Assembly (NCBI GenBank): GCA_958449715.1
Contig: CAUDIU010000067.1
Location: 1-9,325 of the forward strand
Origin: an uncultured Clostridium sp.
GTDB taxonomy: Bacteria > Cyanobacteriota > Vampirovibrionia > Gastranaerophilales > Gastranaerophilaceae
Direction: 5' to 3'
DNA: 9,325 bases
Below are positions 1-5,723 of the stretch, one piece after another (within the stretch, counting starts at the first letter, position 1; each line of letters opens with the position of its first letter). Under the pieces are notes generated by a model. That model had not been told where the DNA came from. It saw only the letters and a program-made list of their open reading frames with translations, and did not search any database. The translations under genes were made by a program, and so were the position numbers.

Positions 1-346
1 TCCAGCCAAGTGCATCAAATTTCTCATAATCTGGATTGATAGTTGCAAGATCTCTGAATTCTATTTTTACCGGACGACCTGATAAATTGTTTCCTAAAAT
101 TGCATTTCTTGAAAATTCTCCGTTTGTTCCTTTAAGCATATCAAGTGCAACATAAAATACTTCATCTTTACCTACAGCTTTATATATTGGTGTGATTTGC
201 TTAATGTATTCTGAAGAATATTTCGCAGGGTATGTTTTGGGTAATTCTATCAATTCTTCATTTTTCTTTGCAGAAAATGCCGGTAATTGAAATGATAAAA
301 TTACTGTTGTTATTAATAAAATCTTTTGTAATTTTTTACTATCCAC
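1..346 (-). CDS. Secreted hypothetical protein, 5' part only (GTG start)
   Basis: This open frame runs off the left edge; 115 codons are visible. The start is GTG at 346-344, preceded by a good Shine-Dalgarno (AGGAG, 7 nt spacing), and no ATG lies close by. Residues 1-26 form a signal peptide: charged DSKKLQK, a hydrophobic core ILLITTVILSF, then LPAFSA with a likely signal peptidase I site after S25 or A26. The mature part begins KKNEELIELP and reads as a soluble mixed alpha/beta protein ending at the edge in DYEKFDALGW. I do not recognise a family from this fragment. Its LPAFS cleavage region resembles IPAFS of the 300-aa exported protein at 2486-3388. It has its own promoter at 398-425. 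Function is unknown; export is the only supported property. Confidence 0.8.
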   Translation of the reverse strand, partial: MDSKKLQKILLITTVILSFQLPAFSAKKNEELIELPKTYPAKYSSEYIKQITPIYKAVGKDEVFYVALDMLKGTNGEFSRNAILGNNLSGRPVKIEFRDLATINPDYEKFDALGW

Positions 347-372
347 TAATCTTCTCCTATAATACTAATAAA

Positions 373-386
373 ACTACAAATGTAGT
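373..386. repeat. Inverted repeat ACTACA-AA-TGTAGT in the leader of the secreted-protein gene
   Basis: A 6-bp inverted repeat with a 2-nt centre lies between the -10 box at 398-403 and the GTG start at 346. Read on the minus strand it can fold as a 5-bp hairpin (loop ATTT) followed by TTTTATT. It could therefore be a weak terminator for the TPR gene ending at 429, a leader hairpin, or an operator near the transcription start. The stem is short and AT-rich, so chance cannot be excluded. Confidence 0.35.
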
Positions 387-397
387 AACTATTTAAT

Positions 398-425
398 ATT
401 ATAATTATATTAATTCCATCGTCAA
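398..425 (-). promoter_or_regulatory. Sigma-70-type promoter for the secreted-protein gene
   Basis: On the minus strand, -35 TTGACG (425-420) and -10 TATAAT (403-398) are separated by 16 bp. The match is 5/6 and 6/6 to consensus. It lies just past the stop codon of the TPR gene and would start transcription near 391, giving a leader of about 45 nt that contains the AGGAG ribosome site. Confidence 0.6.
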
Positions 426-428
426 ATT

Positions 429-2003
429 TTATTTTATTTTTCTATTTAAAGAAGCAAGTTCTTTGTATATAATTTTGTATTCAGTATCACCTGAAATACT
501 TTCAGCTTCTTTAATATATTCAAGTGCTGTTTTGTAATCTTCTTTTGCTTTATAGATTTCACTCATTTTTGCGTAGTATGATGCGTTGCTAACATCATAC
601 ATAATTGCTCGTTTCATACATTCTATAGCTTCGTCAAAATCTTTTTCTTTAAATCTTACTAATGCTAAATAATAATATCCTTCAGCAAAATTCATATCTA
701 AAGAAATTGCTTCTTGGGCGTAAGCTTTCGCGTTATCATAATCTTCCATATTAAAACAAGCTTTTGCACCAATAGTGTATGCAGAAATGTAGTTGTCATT
801 TTTACTCAAAACTTTTTTTACAATTTCTAAGGCATCATTGTATTTTTTTTCAGCGATAAAAATTTCTGCAAGCTGACATTGATAATTTAAACTTTCTGGA
901 TTTTGAGATATAACTTTTGAAATAGCATTTTGTGCTTTTTCATACATAGAAAGTTCTCTATATACTTTAGATATTGCAACCAATGTAAAGTTATCTTCAG
1001 GATTTGTTTTTAAATTATTTTCTAGTTCAATTTGTGCACCTAGAAAATCTTTTTTCTCAAATTTTAATAGAGCATTTAGAACATGAGCTAATCCATATTC
1101 AGGGTTATGTTCTAAGATATAGTCAATTTCTTTTTGGGCTTTATCGAAGTTTTTTTGTTCAAAATATAAATATGCGAGAGAATATCTGTATCCTGAATTT
1201 TCCGGAGCCATACATATTGCTTGTAAATATGCTTGGATAGCTTCTTTGAACCAGCCATTATAAAAATAGGCATTTCCTAAATTATAGAAATAACGTGGAT
1301 TTTGTTTGTTTAATGATGATGCTTTTGAAAAATATTTTATTGCATCAATAAATTTCATATCTTCAAGAGCAAACAAGCCTAAATAATTCAATATTTCAGG
1401 GTTTTCTGATGTTTTTGAGAACGTATTAAAAATATTTTTTGATTTTTCAAATTCATTTTCGTCAAAATATATTTTTCCTAATAATACTAGCGCATTCTCA
1501 TTTTCCGGATTAATATTTAATGCTTTTTCAAGATTTTCTTTAGCGTTTTCTGATTTATTATTTTCATAATACGCTTTTGCTATGGCATATAAAACTTTAT
1601 CGTTTAAAAGTTCTGAAGTTTCAAACGATTTAATTTTTTCTAAATCATTTTTTAATGATGAAATATTAATTAATTCAATTAAATTTTCAGCACTTTGTTG
1701 GATATTAAATAATTTTTCAGCAATAAAATATGCGTTTTTATAATCTTTAGAATATAGGTAAATTTTTTCAAGAATTTTTAAAGATTCAATATGCTCTCCG
1801 TTTTTTAAAAGAACTTTTTCAAGATATTGAACTGCTCTTGGAAAATTGTTTAGTAGAAAATATAATTCTCCAAGTTGGAATAAAATTTCTATATTGTCAT
1901 TTTCTGCTTCTAGTGCTTTATAAAGCATTTCAATAGCTTGTTTGTAACATTTTTGTGACTTTAAATCAAATGCTTGTTTTATATATTCTAAAGTTTCTTG
2001 CAT
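429..2003 (-). CDS. Tetratricopeptide (TPR) repeat protein, 524 aa
   Basis: The whole protein is built of about 34-residue helix-turn-helix units, roughly 14-15 of them, with the TPR signature of spaced A, G/A, Y/F, A and a final P. Clear examples are residues starting IEILFQLGELYF, NALVLLGKIYFDENEFEKS, PRYFYNLGNAYFYNGWFKEAIQAYLQA and AEGYYYLALVRFKEKDFDEAIECMKRA. There is no signal peptide or membrane segment, so it is predicted to be cytoplasmic. TPR arrays are protein-binding scaffolds; the partner cannot be read from the sequence. The start ATG (2003-2001) has GGAG 5 nt upstream, and the gene begins 10 nt after the stop of the FtsB/DivIC-like gene, so the two are very probably cotranscribed. 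That placement makes a role near the divisome or envelope possible, but this is inference only. Confidence 0.9.
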   Translation of the reverse strand: MQETLEYIKQAFDLKSQKCYKQAIEMLYKALEAENDNIEILFQLGELYFLLNNFPRAVQYLEKVLLKNGEHIESLKILEKIYLYSKDYKNAYFIAEKLFNIQQSAENLIELINISSLKNDLEKIKSFETSELLNDKVLYAIAKAYYENNKSENAKENLEKALNINPENENALVLLGKIYFDENEFEKSKNIFNTFSKTSENPEILNYLGLFALEDMKFIDAIKYFSKASSLNKQNPRYFYNLGNAYFYNGWFKEAIQAYLQAICMAPENSGYRYSLAYLYFEQKNFDKAQKEIDYILEHNPEYGLAHVLNALLKFEKKDFLGAQIELENNLKTNPEDNFTLVAISKVYRELSMYEKAQNAISKVISQNPESLNYQCQLAEIFIAEKKYNDALEIVKKVLSKNDNYISAYTIGAKACFNMEDYDNAKAYAQEAISLDMNFAEGYYYLALVRFKEKDFDEAIECMKRAIMYDVSNASYYAKMSEIYKAKEDYKTALEYIKEAESISGDTEYKIIYKELASLNRKIK

Positions 2004-2013
2004 TTAAGCTCCG

Positions 2014-2424
2014 TTATTTCTTCTTTTTATTTTGTTTTTTGTGTTTAATTTTTTTCTTTTTAGAATTGTTTTGCTGTTGATTATTATTTATGAGAATTAA
2101 TACTTCATCTTCGCCTGCCATTTTTAAGTTGTTTCTTGCAATCCCTTCCAAGCTAGACATAGATGAAAACATTTTTATATCTTGTTTTAATTCTTGATTT
2201 TGATTTTCAGCTTCATCTCGAATTTTTGTGAGTGTAGAAATTTTTGCACGGTATGAGATTGTTTTAGAGATATTTAAAATAGCCCCAAAACCAATTTGAA
2301 TAAGGCATAATAATAGAACAAGCGTTAAAAAAGAATAATAAAAGCCTGTTTTATTGTTAGATTTTACGGGAGCAGGTCTGGTAACTTCTTCCGTAGAGTT
2401 TTCCTGTTCAATATTTTCAGCCAT
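2014..2424 (-). CDS. FtsB/DivIC-family septum formation initiator, 136 aa
   Basis: Small bitopic membrane protein of the divisome. Residues 1-26 are an acidic then polar cytoplasmic tail, about 28-50 form one transmembrane helix (FYYSFLTLVLLLCLIQIGFGAIL), and 55-86 form a coiled coil (heptads through KISTLTKIRDEAENQNQELK). Residues 92-111 (LEGIARNNLKMAGEDEVLIL) match the conserved post-coil motif of FtsB/DivIC, whose usual form is IE-IAR-LGM---E-v. In known bacteria FtsB/DivIC pairs with FtsL and, with FtsQ/DivIB, activates the septal FtsW-FtsI synthase. The C-terminus is odd: 113-136 is Asn/Gln-rich and then holds 11 Lys in 16 residues, predicted to sit outside the membrane. The start ATG has GAGGA 4 nt upstream and a promoter at 2441-2469. 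The family call is firm; FtsB versus DivIC is a naming choice. Confidence 0.85.
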   Translation of the reverse strand: MAENIEQENSTEEVTRPAPVKSNNKTGFYYSFLTLVLLLCLIQIGFGAILNISKTISYRAKISTLTKIRDEAENQNQELKQDIKMFSSMSSLEGIARNNLKMAGEDEVLILINNNQQQNNSKKKKIKHKKQNKKKK

Positions 2425-2440
2425 AGATCCTCACAAAAAA

Positions 2441-2469
2441 ATTATAATCTAAATAAACTATTAAAACAA
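2441..2469 (-). promoter_or_regulatory. Sigma-70-type promoter for the FtsB/DivIC-TPR unit
   Basis: On the minus strand, -35 TTGTTT (2469-2464), a 17-bp spacer and -10 TATAAT (2446-2441) sit in the 61-bp gap after the 300-aa exported-protein gene. No terminator hairpin is visible in that gap, so read-through from upstream is also possible. The predicted start near 2434 gives a leader of about 10 nt, just containing the GAGGA ribosome site. Confidence 0.6.
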
Positions 2470-2485
2470 TAAAGTTTGTATAAAT

Positions 2486-3388
2486 TTACAATTTAAAAGT
2501 TGCAGAAAAGTTTAATTGAGTTTTATTTTCTCCGGTATCTACGTAATATGTTTGTTTTGCACCTGCTTCAAGTAACATTCTATCCCTATCTTTTTTCCCG
2601 AATGGATTTAATGAAAATATAAGTTCTGTAGAGCGTCTGTTTCTTGTGATATCCGCAGATAGTTTATTTTTCAAGGATATATAGCTGTTAAGTTTTAATT
2701 CTGGTGTAACTGATATAGTATTGTAATCTTGTGCGTAAGTTGTATTTAATGACTTTTTGAAAGAAGAACTAACCGCAAATTTATCTTTTTCGTATCTAGT
2801 AAATAATCCGGTTTCAGATTCCAGCATTGCAATGTTGTCTACTTCATTTTCATATAGTGCACCTATTGTAAAATCTCCTTTTGTACTAGATGAAATTACT
2901 GATTTTGGAGCGATATTGTACTCAGTATTATTATGTTTTGTAATTTCTTTTGATCTAGAATGACTAGCTAAGTCGAGTCCTTTTGAAGCTGTTATTTTTT
3001 GAGGAACTTTTAAGTTTATAACAAAATTGTTGTTATCATCTTTCAAATATATTGCTTCACTGTCCTCAATATATTCAGCGTAACCTTTTAATACGGTTGC
3101 TCCTAATGTGATATTTTCATTATTTTCTTCAGACATATCAAGCATAACTGTTTCTTCTTCCTCATTATTTTTTGAAGTTGAAGATTTATCATCAATGTAA
3201 CTATTATTGTCATCAGTATCTGAATTATTTAATGGTCTTTCAGGAACGTTTTCATCTGGAATTGTATATATAAAAATGTTAGGGAGACTGTTTTCTCCAC
3301 CTGAAGTTGGTAGCATTTTTTTATTAATTGAAAATGCCGGAATTTGTATAACCATTAATGATAATAATAGTAATAAAAACTTCCTCAT
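2486..3388 (-). CDS. Exported protein with acidic linker and beta-strand-rich C-terminal half (possible outer-membrane barrel)
   Basis: I do not recognise a family. Residues 1-20 are a typical signal peptide (MRKFLLLLLSLMVIQIPAFS, cleavage likely after S20). Residues about 45-95 are a low-complexity linker rich in D, E, N and S. From about 92 to 300 the chain shows alternating polar/hydrophobic strands joined by short turns, for example GDFTIGALYE, LFTRYEKDKFAVSSSFKKSL, NTISVTPELKLNSYISLKN and TELIFSLNPF. The last strand, QLNFSATFKL, ends in Leu preceded by alternating aromatic/hydrophobic residues, much as the last strand of outer-membrane barrels does, though the usual terminal Phe is absent. 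A small porin-like or surface barrel is plausible, but the number of strands is uncertain. The ATG at 3388-3386 lacks a recognisable Shine-Dalgarno. It is kept because it begins exactly at the signal peptide. Confidence 0.8.
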   Translation of the reverse strand: MRKFLLLLLSLMVIQIPAFSINKKMLPTSGGENSLPNIFIYTIPDENVPERPLNNSDTDDNNSYIDDKSSTSKNNEEEETVMLDMSEENNENITLGATVLKGYAEYIEDSEAIYLKDDNNNFVINLKVPQKITASKGLDLASHSRSKEITKHNNTEYNIAPKSVISSSTKGDFTIGALYENEVDNIAMLESETGLFTRYEKDKFAVSSSFKKSLNTTYAQDYNTISVTPELKLNSYISLKNKLSADITRNRRSTELIFSLNPFGKKDRDRMLLEAGAKQTYYVDTGENKTQLNFSATFKL

Positions 3389-3404
3389 ATAGATATTTTA
3401 AAAC

Positions 3405-3433
3405 TTTATATCAGTTAGTCAAATTATGAACAA
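3405..3433 (-). promoter_or_regulatory. Candidate promoter for the 300-aa exported protein
   Basis: On the minus strand, -35 TTGTTC (3433-3428), a 17-bp spacer and -10 TATAAA (3410-3405). The -10 matches 5/6 and the -35 matches 3/6. Transcription would begin near 3398, only about 10 nt before the ATG, in line with the missing Shine-Dalgarno. It is divergent from the gltX promoter in the same 136-bp intergenic region. Confidence 0.45.
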
Positions 3434-3459
3434 TTTTTATTAGTATATTGTATGATTAC

Positions 3460-3488
3460 TTGAAATCAATTTGTGCTCGTGGTATCTT
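3460..3488 (+). promoter_or_regulatory. Sigma-70-type promoter for gltX
   Basis: -35 TTGAAA (3460-3465), a 17-bp spacer and -10 TATCTT (3483-3488), matching 5/6 and 4/6. The predicted start near 3495 gives a leader of about 30 nt, which carries AAGGA (3516-3520) before the ATG at 3525. Confidence 0.5.
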
Positions 3489-3524
3489 TTTTATGCTGAT
3501 TTATAAATAAGAAAGAAGGAAAAA

Positions 3525-4994
3525 ATGACAGAAGTTAGAGTCAGAATTGCTCCGTCACCAAGCGGAAATTTGCACATCGGAACAGCAAGAACTGCATTAT
3601 TCAACTATTTATTTGCAAAGAAAAATAACGGTAAATTTGTTTTAAGAATTGAAGATACTGATGCAGAACGTACAAGTCAGGCTTATATTGATAATATTTT
3701 TGACAGCTTAAAAGCTTTAGGTTTGAATTGGGATGAAGGTCCTGATGTAGGAGGTCCTTATGGTCCTTATACTCAATCAGAAAGATTTGATATTTATCCA
3801 AAATATGTACAAATGCTTTTAGACAAAGGTTTTGCTTATGAATGCTATTGTACTCCTGAAGAATTGGAAGCTGAGAAAAAAGAAGCAGCAGAAAATAAAA
3901 AACCTTATGTTTATACTAAAAAATGCTTAAATTTAACTGAAGAAGAAAAAGCAAAATTGAAAGCAGAAGGTAGAAAACCTGCTATCAGATTTAATATTGA
4001 AAAAGCTCAAAAAGCTTTCCATGAAACATCAATGTTGACTTTTGATGATATGGTAAAAGGCGAATTGCATGTAGATACAAATCTTTTAGGCGATTTCGTA
4101 ATTATGAAATCTAACGGAACTCCTACTTACAATTTCGCAGTTGTAATTGATGATATGTTGATGAAAATTTCTCACGTAATCAGAGGAGAAGACCATATTT
4201 CAAATACATTCAAACAAATTTTGATATTTGAAGCATTAGGTGCAGAAGTTCCAAAATTCGGACACTTAGGTATGATTTTAGCACCAGACAGAAGTAAATT
4301 GTCAAAACGCCACGGTGCTACTGCAGTATCAGAATTCGTTGAAAAAGGGTATTTGACTGATGCTTTAATTAACTTTGTAGCATTATTAGGTTGGGCACCA
4401 TCTGACGGTCAGGAAATTAAAACAGTTGATGAAATTGCAAAAGATTTCAGAATTAATGAAATTTCTTCTTCAAATTCAATTTTTGAATATGATAAATTGA
4501 ATTGGATGAACAGTCATTATATAAAAATGCTTTCTATTCCAGAATTAAAAGAAAGATTAAAACCATATTTGACAAAATATAACTTGAATGAATTAACAGA
4601 TGCTCAATATACTCGTATGGTAGAAATTACATATGAACCATTGACATTATTGTCAGATATTACAGATGCTGTTACATATTTCTTTGGTGAAGATGTAGAG
4701 TTTGATGAAAAAGCAAAAGAAACTCTATCTACTGAAGTTTCTCAAGATGTTCTAAAAACATTTATGGAACAAGCTAAAGATTGGGAATGGACTGAAGAAA
4801 ATCTTCACGAAAAATTAGAAGCATTCAGAGCATTTTATAAAGAAAAAGGTGTTAAACCAAAAGTTACAATGTGGGCTATCAGAGCTGCAGTAACTGGTAG
4901 AACTTGTGGTGCCGATATGACAGCAATCCTTGCAATTATCGGTAAAGATAAAACATTTAATCGTGTAAAAAATGCTATGAAACAAGCAGTATAG
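3525..4994 (+). CDS. gltX: Glutamyl-tRNA synthetase, class I
   Basis: Cytoplasmic enzyme that attaches glutamate to tRNA(Glu) using ATP. At 489 aa it has the normal family length. The class I HIGH motif is HIGT at 17-20 within APSPSGNLHIGTARTALFNY, and the KMSKS-type loop is KLSKR at 258-262 in DRSKLSKRHGA. Other conserved stretches are RIEDTD (41-46), GPYGPYTQSER (77-87), the Cys-containing segment CYCTPEEL (C107, C109, with C134 further on), NFAVVIDD and HVIRGEDHISNT. The C-terminal part from about 330 is the helical anticodon-binding region. In organisms that make Gln-tRNA by amidation this enzyme also charges tRNA(Gln), but whether it is non-discriminating cannot be judged here. The ATG is supported by AAGGA 4 nt upstream and by MTEVRVRIAPSPSG beginning right at the catalytic domain. 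It is monocistronic, flanked by its own promoter and a strong terminator. Confidence 0.97.
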   Translation: MTEVRVRIAPSPSGNLHIGTARTALFNYLFAKKNNGKFVLRIEDTDAERTSQAYIDNIFDSLKALGLNWDEGPDVGGPYGPYTQSERFDIYPKYVQMLLDKGFAYECYCTPEELEAEKKEAAENKKPYVYTKKCLNLTEEEKAKLKAEGRKPAIRFNIEKAQKAFHETSMLTFDDMVKGELHVDTNLLGDFVIMKSNGTPTYNFAVVIDDMLMKISHVIRGEDHISNTFKQILIFEALGAEVPKFGHLGMILAPDRSKLSKRHGATAVSEFVEKGYLTDALINFVALLGWAPSDGQEIKTVDEIAKDFRINEISSSNSIFEYDKLNWMNSHYIKMLSIPELKERLKPYLTKYNLNELTDAQYTRMVEITYEPLTLLSDITDAVTYFFGEDVEFDEKAKETLSTEVSQDVLKTFMEQAKDWEWTEENLHEKLEAFRAFYKEKGVKPKVTMWAIRAAVTGRTCGADMTAILAIIGKDKTFNRVKNAMKQAV

Positions 4995-5018
4995 TTTTCG
5001 ATTAAAAACAAATAGTAT

Positions 5019-5060
5019 AAAACGAGTTTGACTAAAAAGTCGGACTCGTTTTTAATTTTT
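5019..5060 (+). terminator. Strong intrinsic terminator of gltX
   Basis: A 15-bp uninterrupted stem (5019-5033 with 5038-5052, including two G-U pairs) closes an AAAA tetraloop and runs into a T-rich tract (5049-5053, then AATTTTT). It lies 24 nt after the gltX stop. The A-run on the left arm also allows some function for minus-strand transcripts. Confidence 0.9.
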
Positions 5061-5119
5061 AATAAATATTAATAATCTCCCGATAATTTTTAAAGTTATT
5101 ATGATTTCTGTCGTAAATA

Positions 5120-5147
5120 TTTATATATATGTATTGTTTCTTATAAT
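5120..5147 (+). promoter_or_regulatory. Candidate promoter for the 69-aa orphan gene
   Basis: A perfect -10 TATAAT (5142-5147) has a modest -35 TTTATA (5120-5125, 4/6) 16 bp upstream in a very AT-rich stretch. The start would fall near 5154, giving a very short leader that begins at the GGGGA ribosome site. The -10 is convincing; the -35 is less so. Confidence 0.4.
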
Positions 5148-5162
5148 TTGGGGATAAAGCTA

Positions 5163-5372
5163 ATGGTTGATATTTACATTACTTCTGATGAGATAAAAAA
5201 ATATATTTTTATGATCGTTTTGTTTAATGCAATTTTCCCGAAAGTGTTAGAACAAAGCGGAATGATGATTACAATTGAAGATGCAGAAGATTCTACAAAT
5301 GTTCATAGAATGTGCTATGACAATTTTATTGCCAGATATGATATGTACGGATTAAACCAAATAGCAGAATAA
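5163..5372 (+). CDS. Small hypothetical protein, 69 aa
   Basis: I do not recognise this protein. The open frame extends upstream to a TTG at 5148, but ATG at 5163 is preferred because GGGGA (5150-5154) lies 8 nt before it and the TTG overlaps the -10/start region. The chain begins MVDIYITSDEIKKYIFMIVL. Residues 13-27 form a hydrophobic, probably amphipathic helix that is too short for a confident membrane segment. An acidic middle (TIEDAEDSTN) and an aromatic C-terminal part (NFIARYDMYGLNQIAE) follow. It stands alone between the gltX terminator and the convergent AbrB-like gene, whose stop is 7 bp away. Codon use and the ribosome site support a real gene. It has no visible similarity to known toxins, so a toxin-antitoxin pairing with its neighbour is not supported. 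Confidence 0.65.
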   Translation: MVDIYITSDEIKKYIFMIVLFNAIFPKVLEQSGMMITIEDAEDSTNVHRMCYDNFIARYDMYGLNQIAE

Positions 5373-5379
5373 AATAAAA

Positions 5380-5544
5380 TTATATATCTGAGCGTTTTTT
5401 ATCACTTTTTGTGATAATTAATTTTCCTGCTTCAATAGTATATTCAACTAAATCTGTTTCAGGGTTTACTTTTAGTAATTCAAGTATTGTTTTATTTACG
5501 GTAAGAGCCCAGCCGTTGCCGTTTCTCATTAGTTTTCTATACAT
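5380..5544 (-). CDS. AbrB/MazE-type (SpoVT-AbrB) DNA-binding protein, 54 aa
   Basis: ATG at 5544-5542 is preceded by a strong ribosome site (AAGGAG, 5 nt spacing) and the frame ends at TAA 5382-5380. The protein starts MYRKLMRNGNGWALTVNKTI and continues LELLKVNPETDLVEY, then ends with TIEAGKLIITKSDKK. This follows the swapped-hairpin AbrB pattern closely: R-x-x-GNGxAL-x-(V/I)-x-K-x-(I/L)LE-L-x-(L/V), then an acidic turn, a beta strand, and G-(K/R)-L-x-I. Family members are homodimeric DNA-binding proteins acting as transition-state regulators or as antitoxin N-termini. With only one domain and no C-terminal toxin-binding tail it looks like a stand-alone regulator. No toxin gene is adjacent. 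It is divergent from rsmH and convergent with the 69-aa gene. An inverted repeat at 5606-5626 upstream is a possible autoregulatory site. Confidence 0.82.
   Translation of the reverse strand: MYRKLMRNGNGWALTVNKTILELLKVNPETDLVEYTIEAGKLIITKSDKKRSDI
5399..5425 (+). terminator. Hairpin terminator for the 69-aa gene inside the 3' end of the AbrB-like gene
   Basis: TTATCAC (5399-5405), loop TTTTT, GTGATAA (5411-5417) form a perfect 7-bp stem followed on the plus strand by TTAATTTT. It sits 26 nt after the stop of the 69-aa gene and lies antisense to the last codons of the AbrB-like gene. On the minus strand the hairpin is followed by A residues, so it should not stop that gene. The AT-rich stem makes it a weak terminator. 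Confidence 0.45.
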
Positions 5545-5578
5545 ATTAGCTCCTTATACTTACATTGTACCTGACAAT

Positions 5579-5626
5579 ATAGTATTAGATGTAATATTAT
5601 ATTTCTAACCATATATTTAATGGTTA
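5579..5626 (-). promoter_or_regulatory. Promoter region of the AbrB-like gene with inverted repeat TAACCAT-N7-ATGGTTA
   Basis: A perfect 7-bp inverted repeat (5606-5612 and 5620-5626) lies beside two possible minus-strand -10 boxes. One is TATAAT at 5601-5596 without a good -35. The other is TACTAT at 5584-5579 with TAGAAA at 5607-5602, 17 bp apart. Related half-sites ATGGTTAA (5620) and ATGGTCTA (5632) follow in direct orientation. Overlap with the promoter suggests an operator; autoregulation by the AbrB-like product is inference. Confidence 0.4.
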
Positions 5627-5679
5627 AATGTATGGTCTATGAGTTTCTTAACAATTTGTATGGAAGTATGAAAATTTTT

Positions 5680-5706
5680 GAGCGGACGCTCCACGTCTGC
5701 TCTTTT
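5680..5706 (+). terminator. GC-rich hairpin in front of rsmH (terminator or attenuator)
   Basis: GAGCGGACG (5680-5688) pairs with CGTCTGCTC (5694-5702) over 9 bp (one G-U) around a CTCCA loop, followed by TTTT. ATGAAAA (5668-5674) can add a further 7 bp with TTTTCAT (5703-5709) across a 5-nt T bulge. It stands out sharply from the AT-rich surroundings and ends 21 nt before the rsmH ATG. It could end plus-strand read-through, attenuate rsmH, or shape the rsmH 5' leader. The T-run is short, so a simple terminator is not certain. Confidence 0.5.
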
Positions 5707-5723
5707 CATGTTAAAATTTTTTT

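Noticed and set aside
1004..1240. Plus-strand open frame within the TPR gene
   Set aside because: It is the antisense reading of a repeat-rich, clearly coding gene, with no ribosome site or recognisable domain.
429..2003. Long internal repetition suggestive of a tandem DNA repeat
   Set aside because: The repetition is at protein level (TPR units of about 34 residues) with diverged nucleotide sequence. It is not a CRISPR array or satellite.
5019..5147. Possible small RNA or riboswitch between gltX and the 69-aa gene
   Set aside because: Apart from the gltX terminator hairpin the region is plain AT-rich sequence with a -10 box; no conserved aptamer or other stable stem is visible.
5148..5162. 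TTG at 5148 as start of the small orphan gene
   Set aside because: It overlaps the region just after the -10 box and destroys the use of GGGGA (5150-5154) as ribosome site; ATG at 5163 has proper spacing to it.
5163..5544. Toxin-antitoxin pair formed by the 69-aa and AbrB/MazE-like genes
   Set aside because: The genes are convergent rather than cotranscribed, the 69-aa protein shows no toxin motif, and the AbrB-like protein lacks the C-terminal tail that antitoxins use to bind toxins.
5411..5608. Plus-strand open frame of 65 codons
   Set aside because: It is antisense to the AbrB-like gene, has no ribosome site and encodes a low-complexity hydrophobic product. The minus-strand frame has a strong AAGGAG and a recognisable domain.
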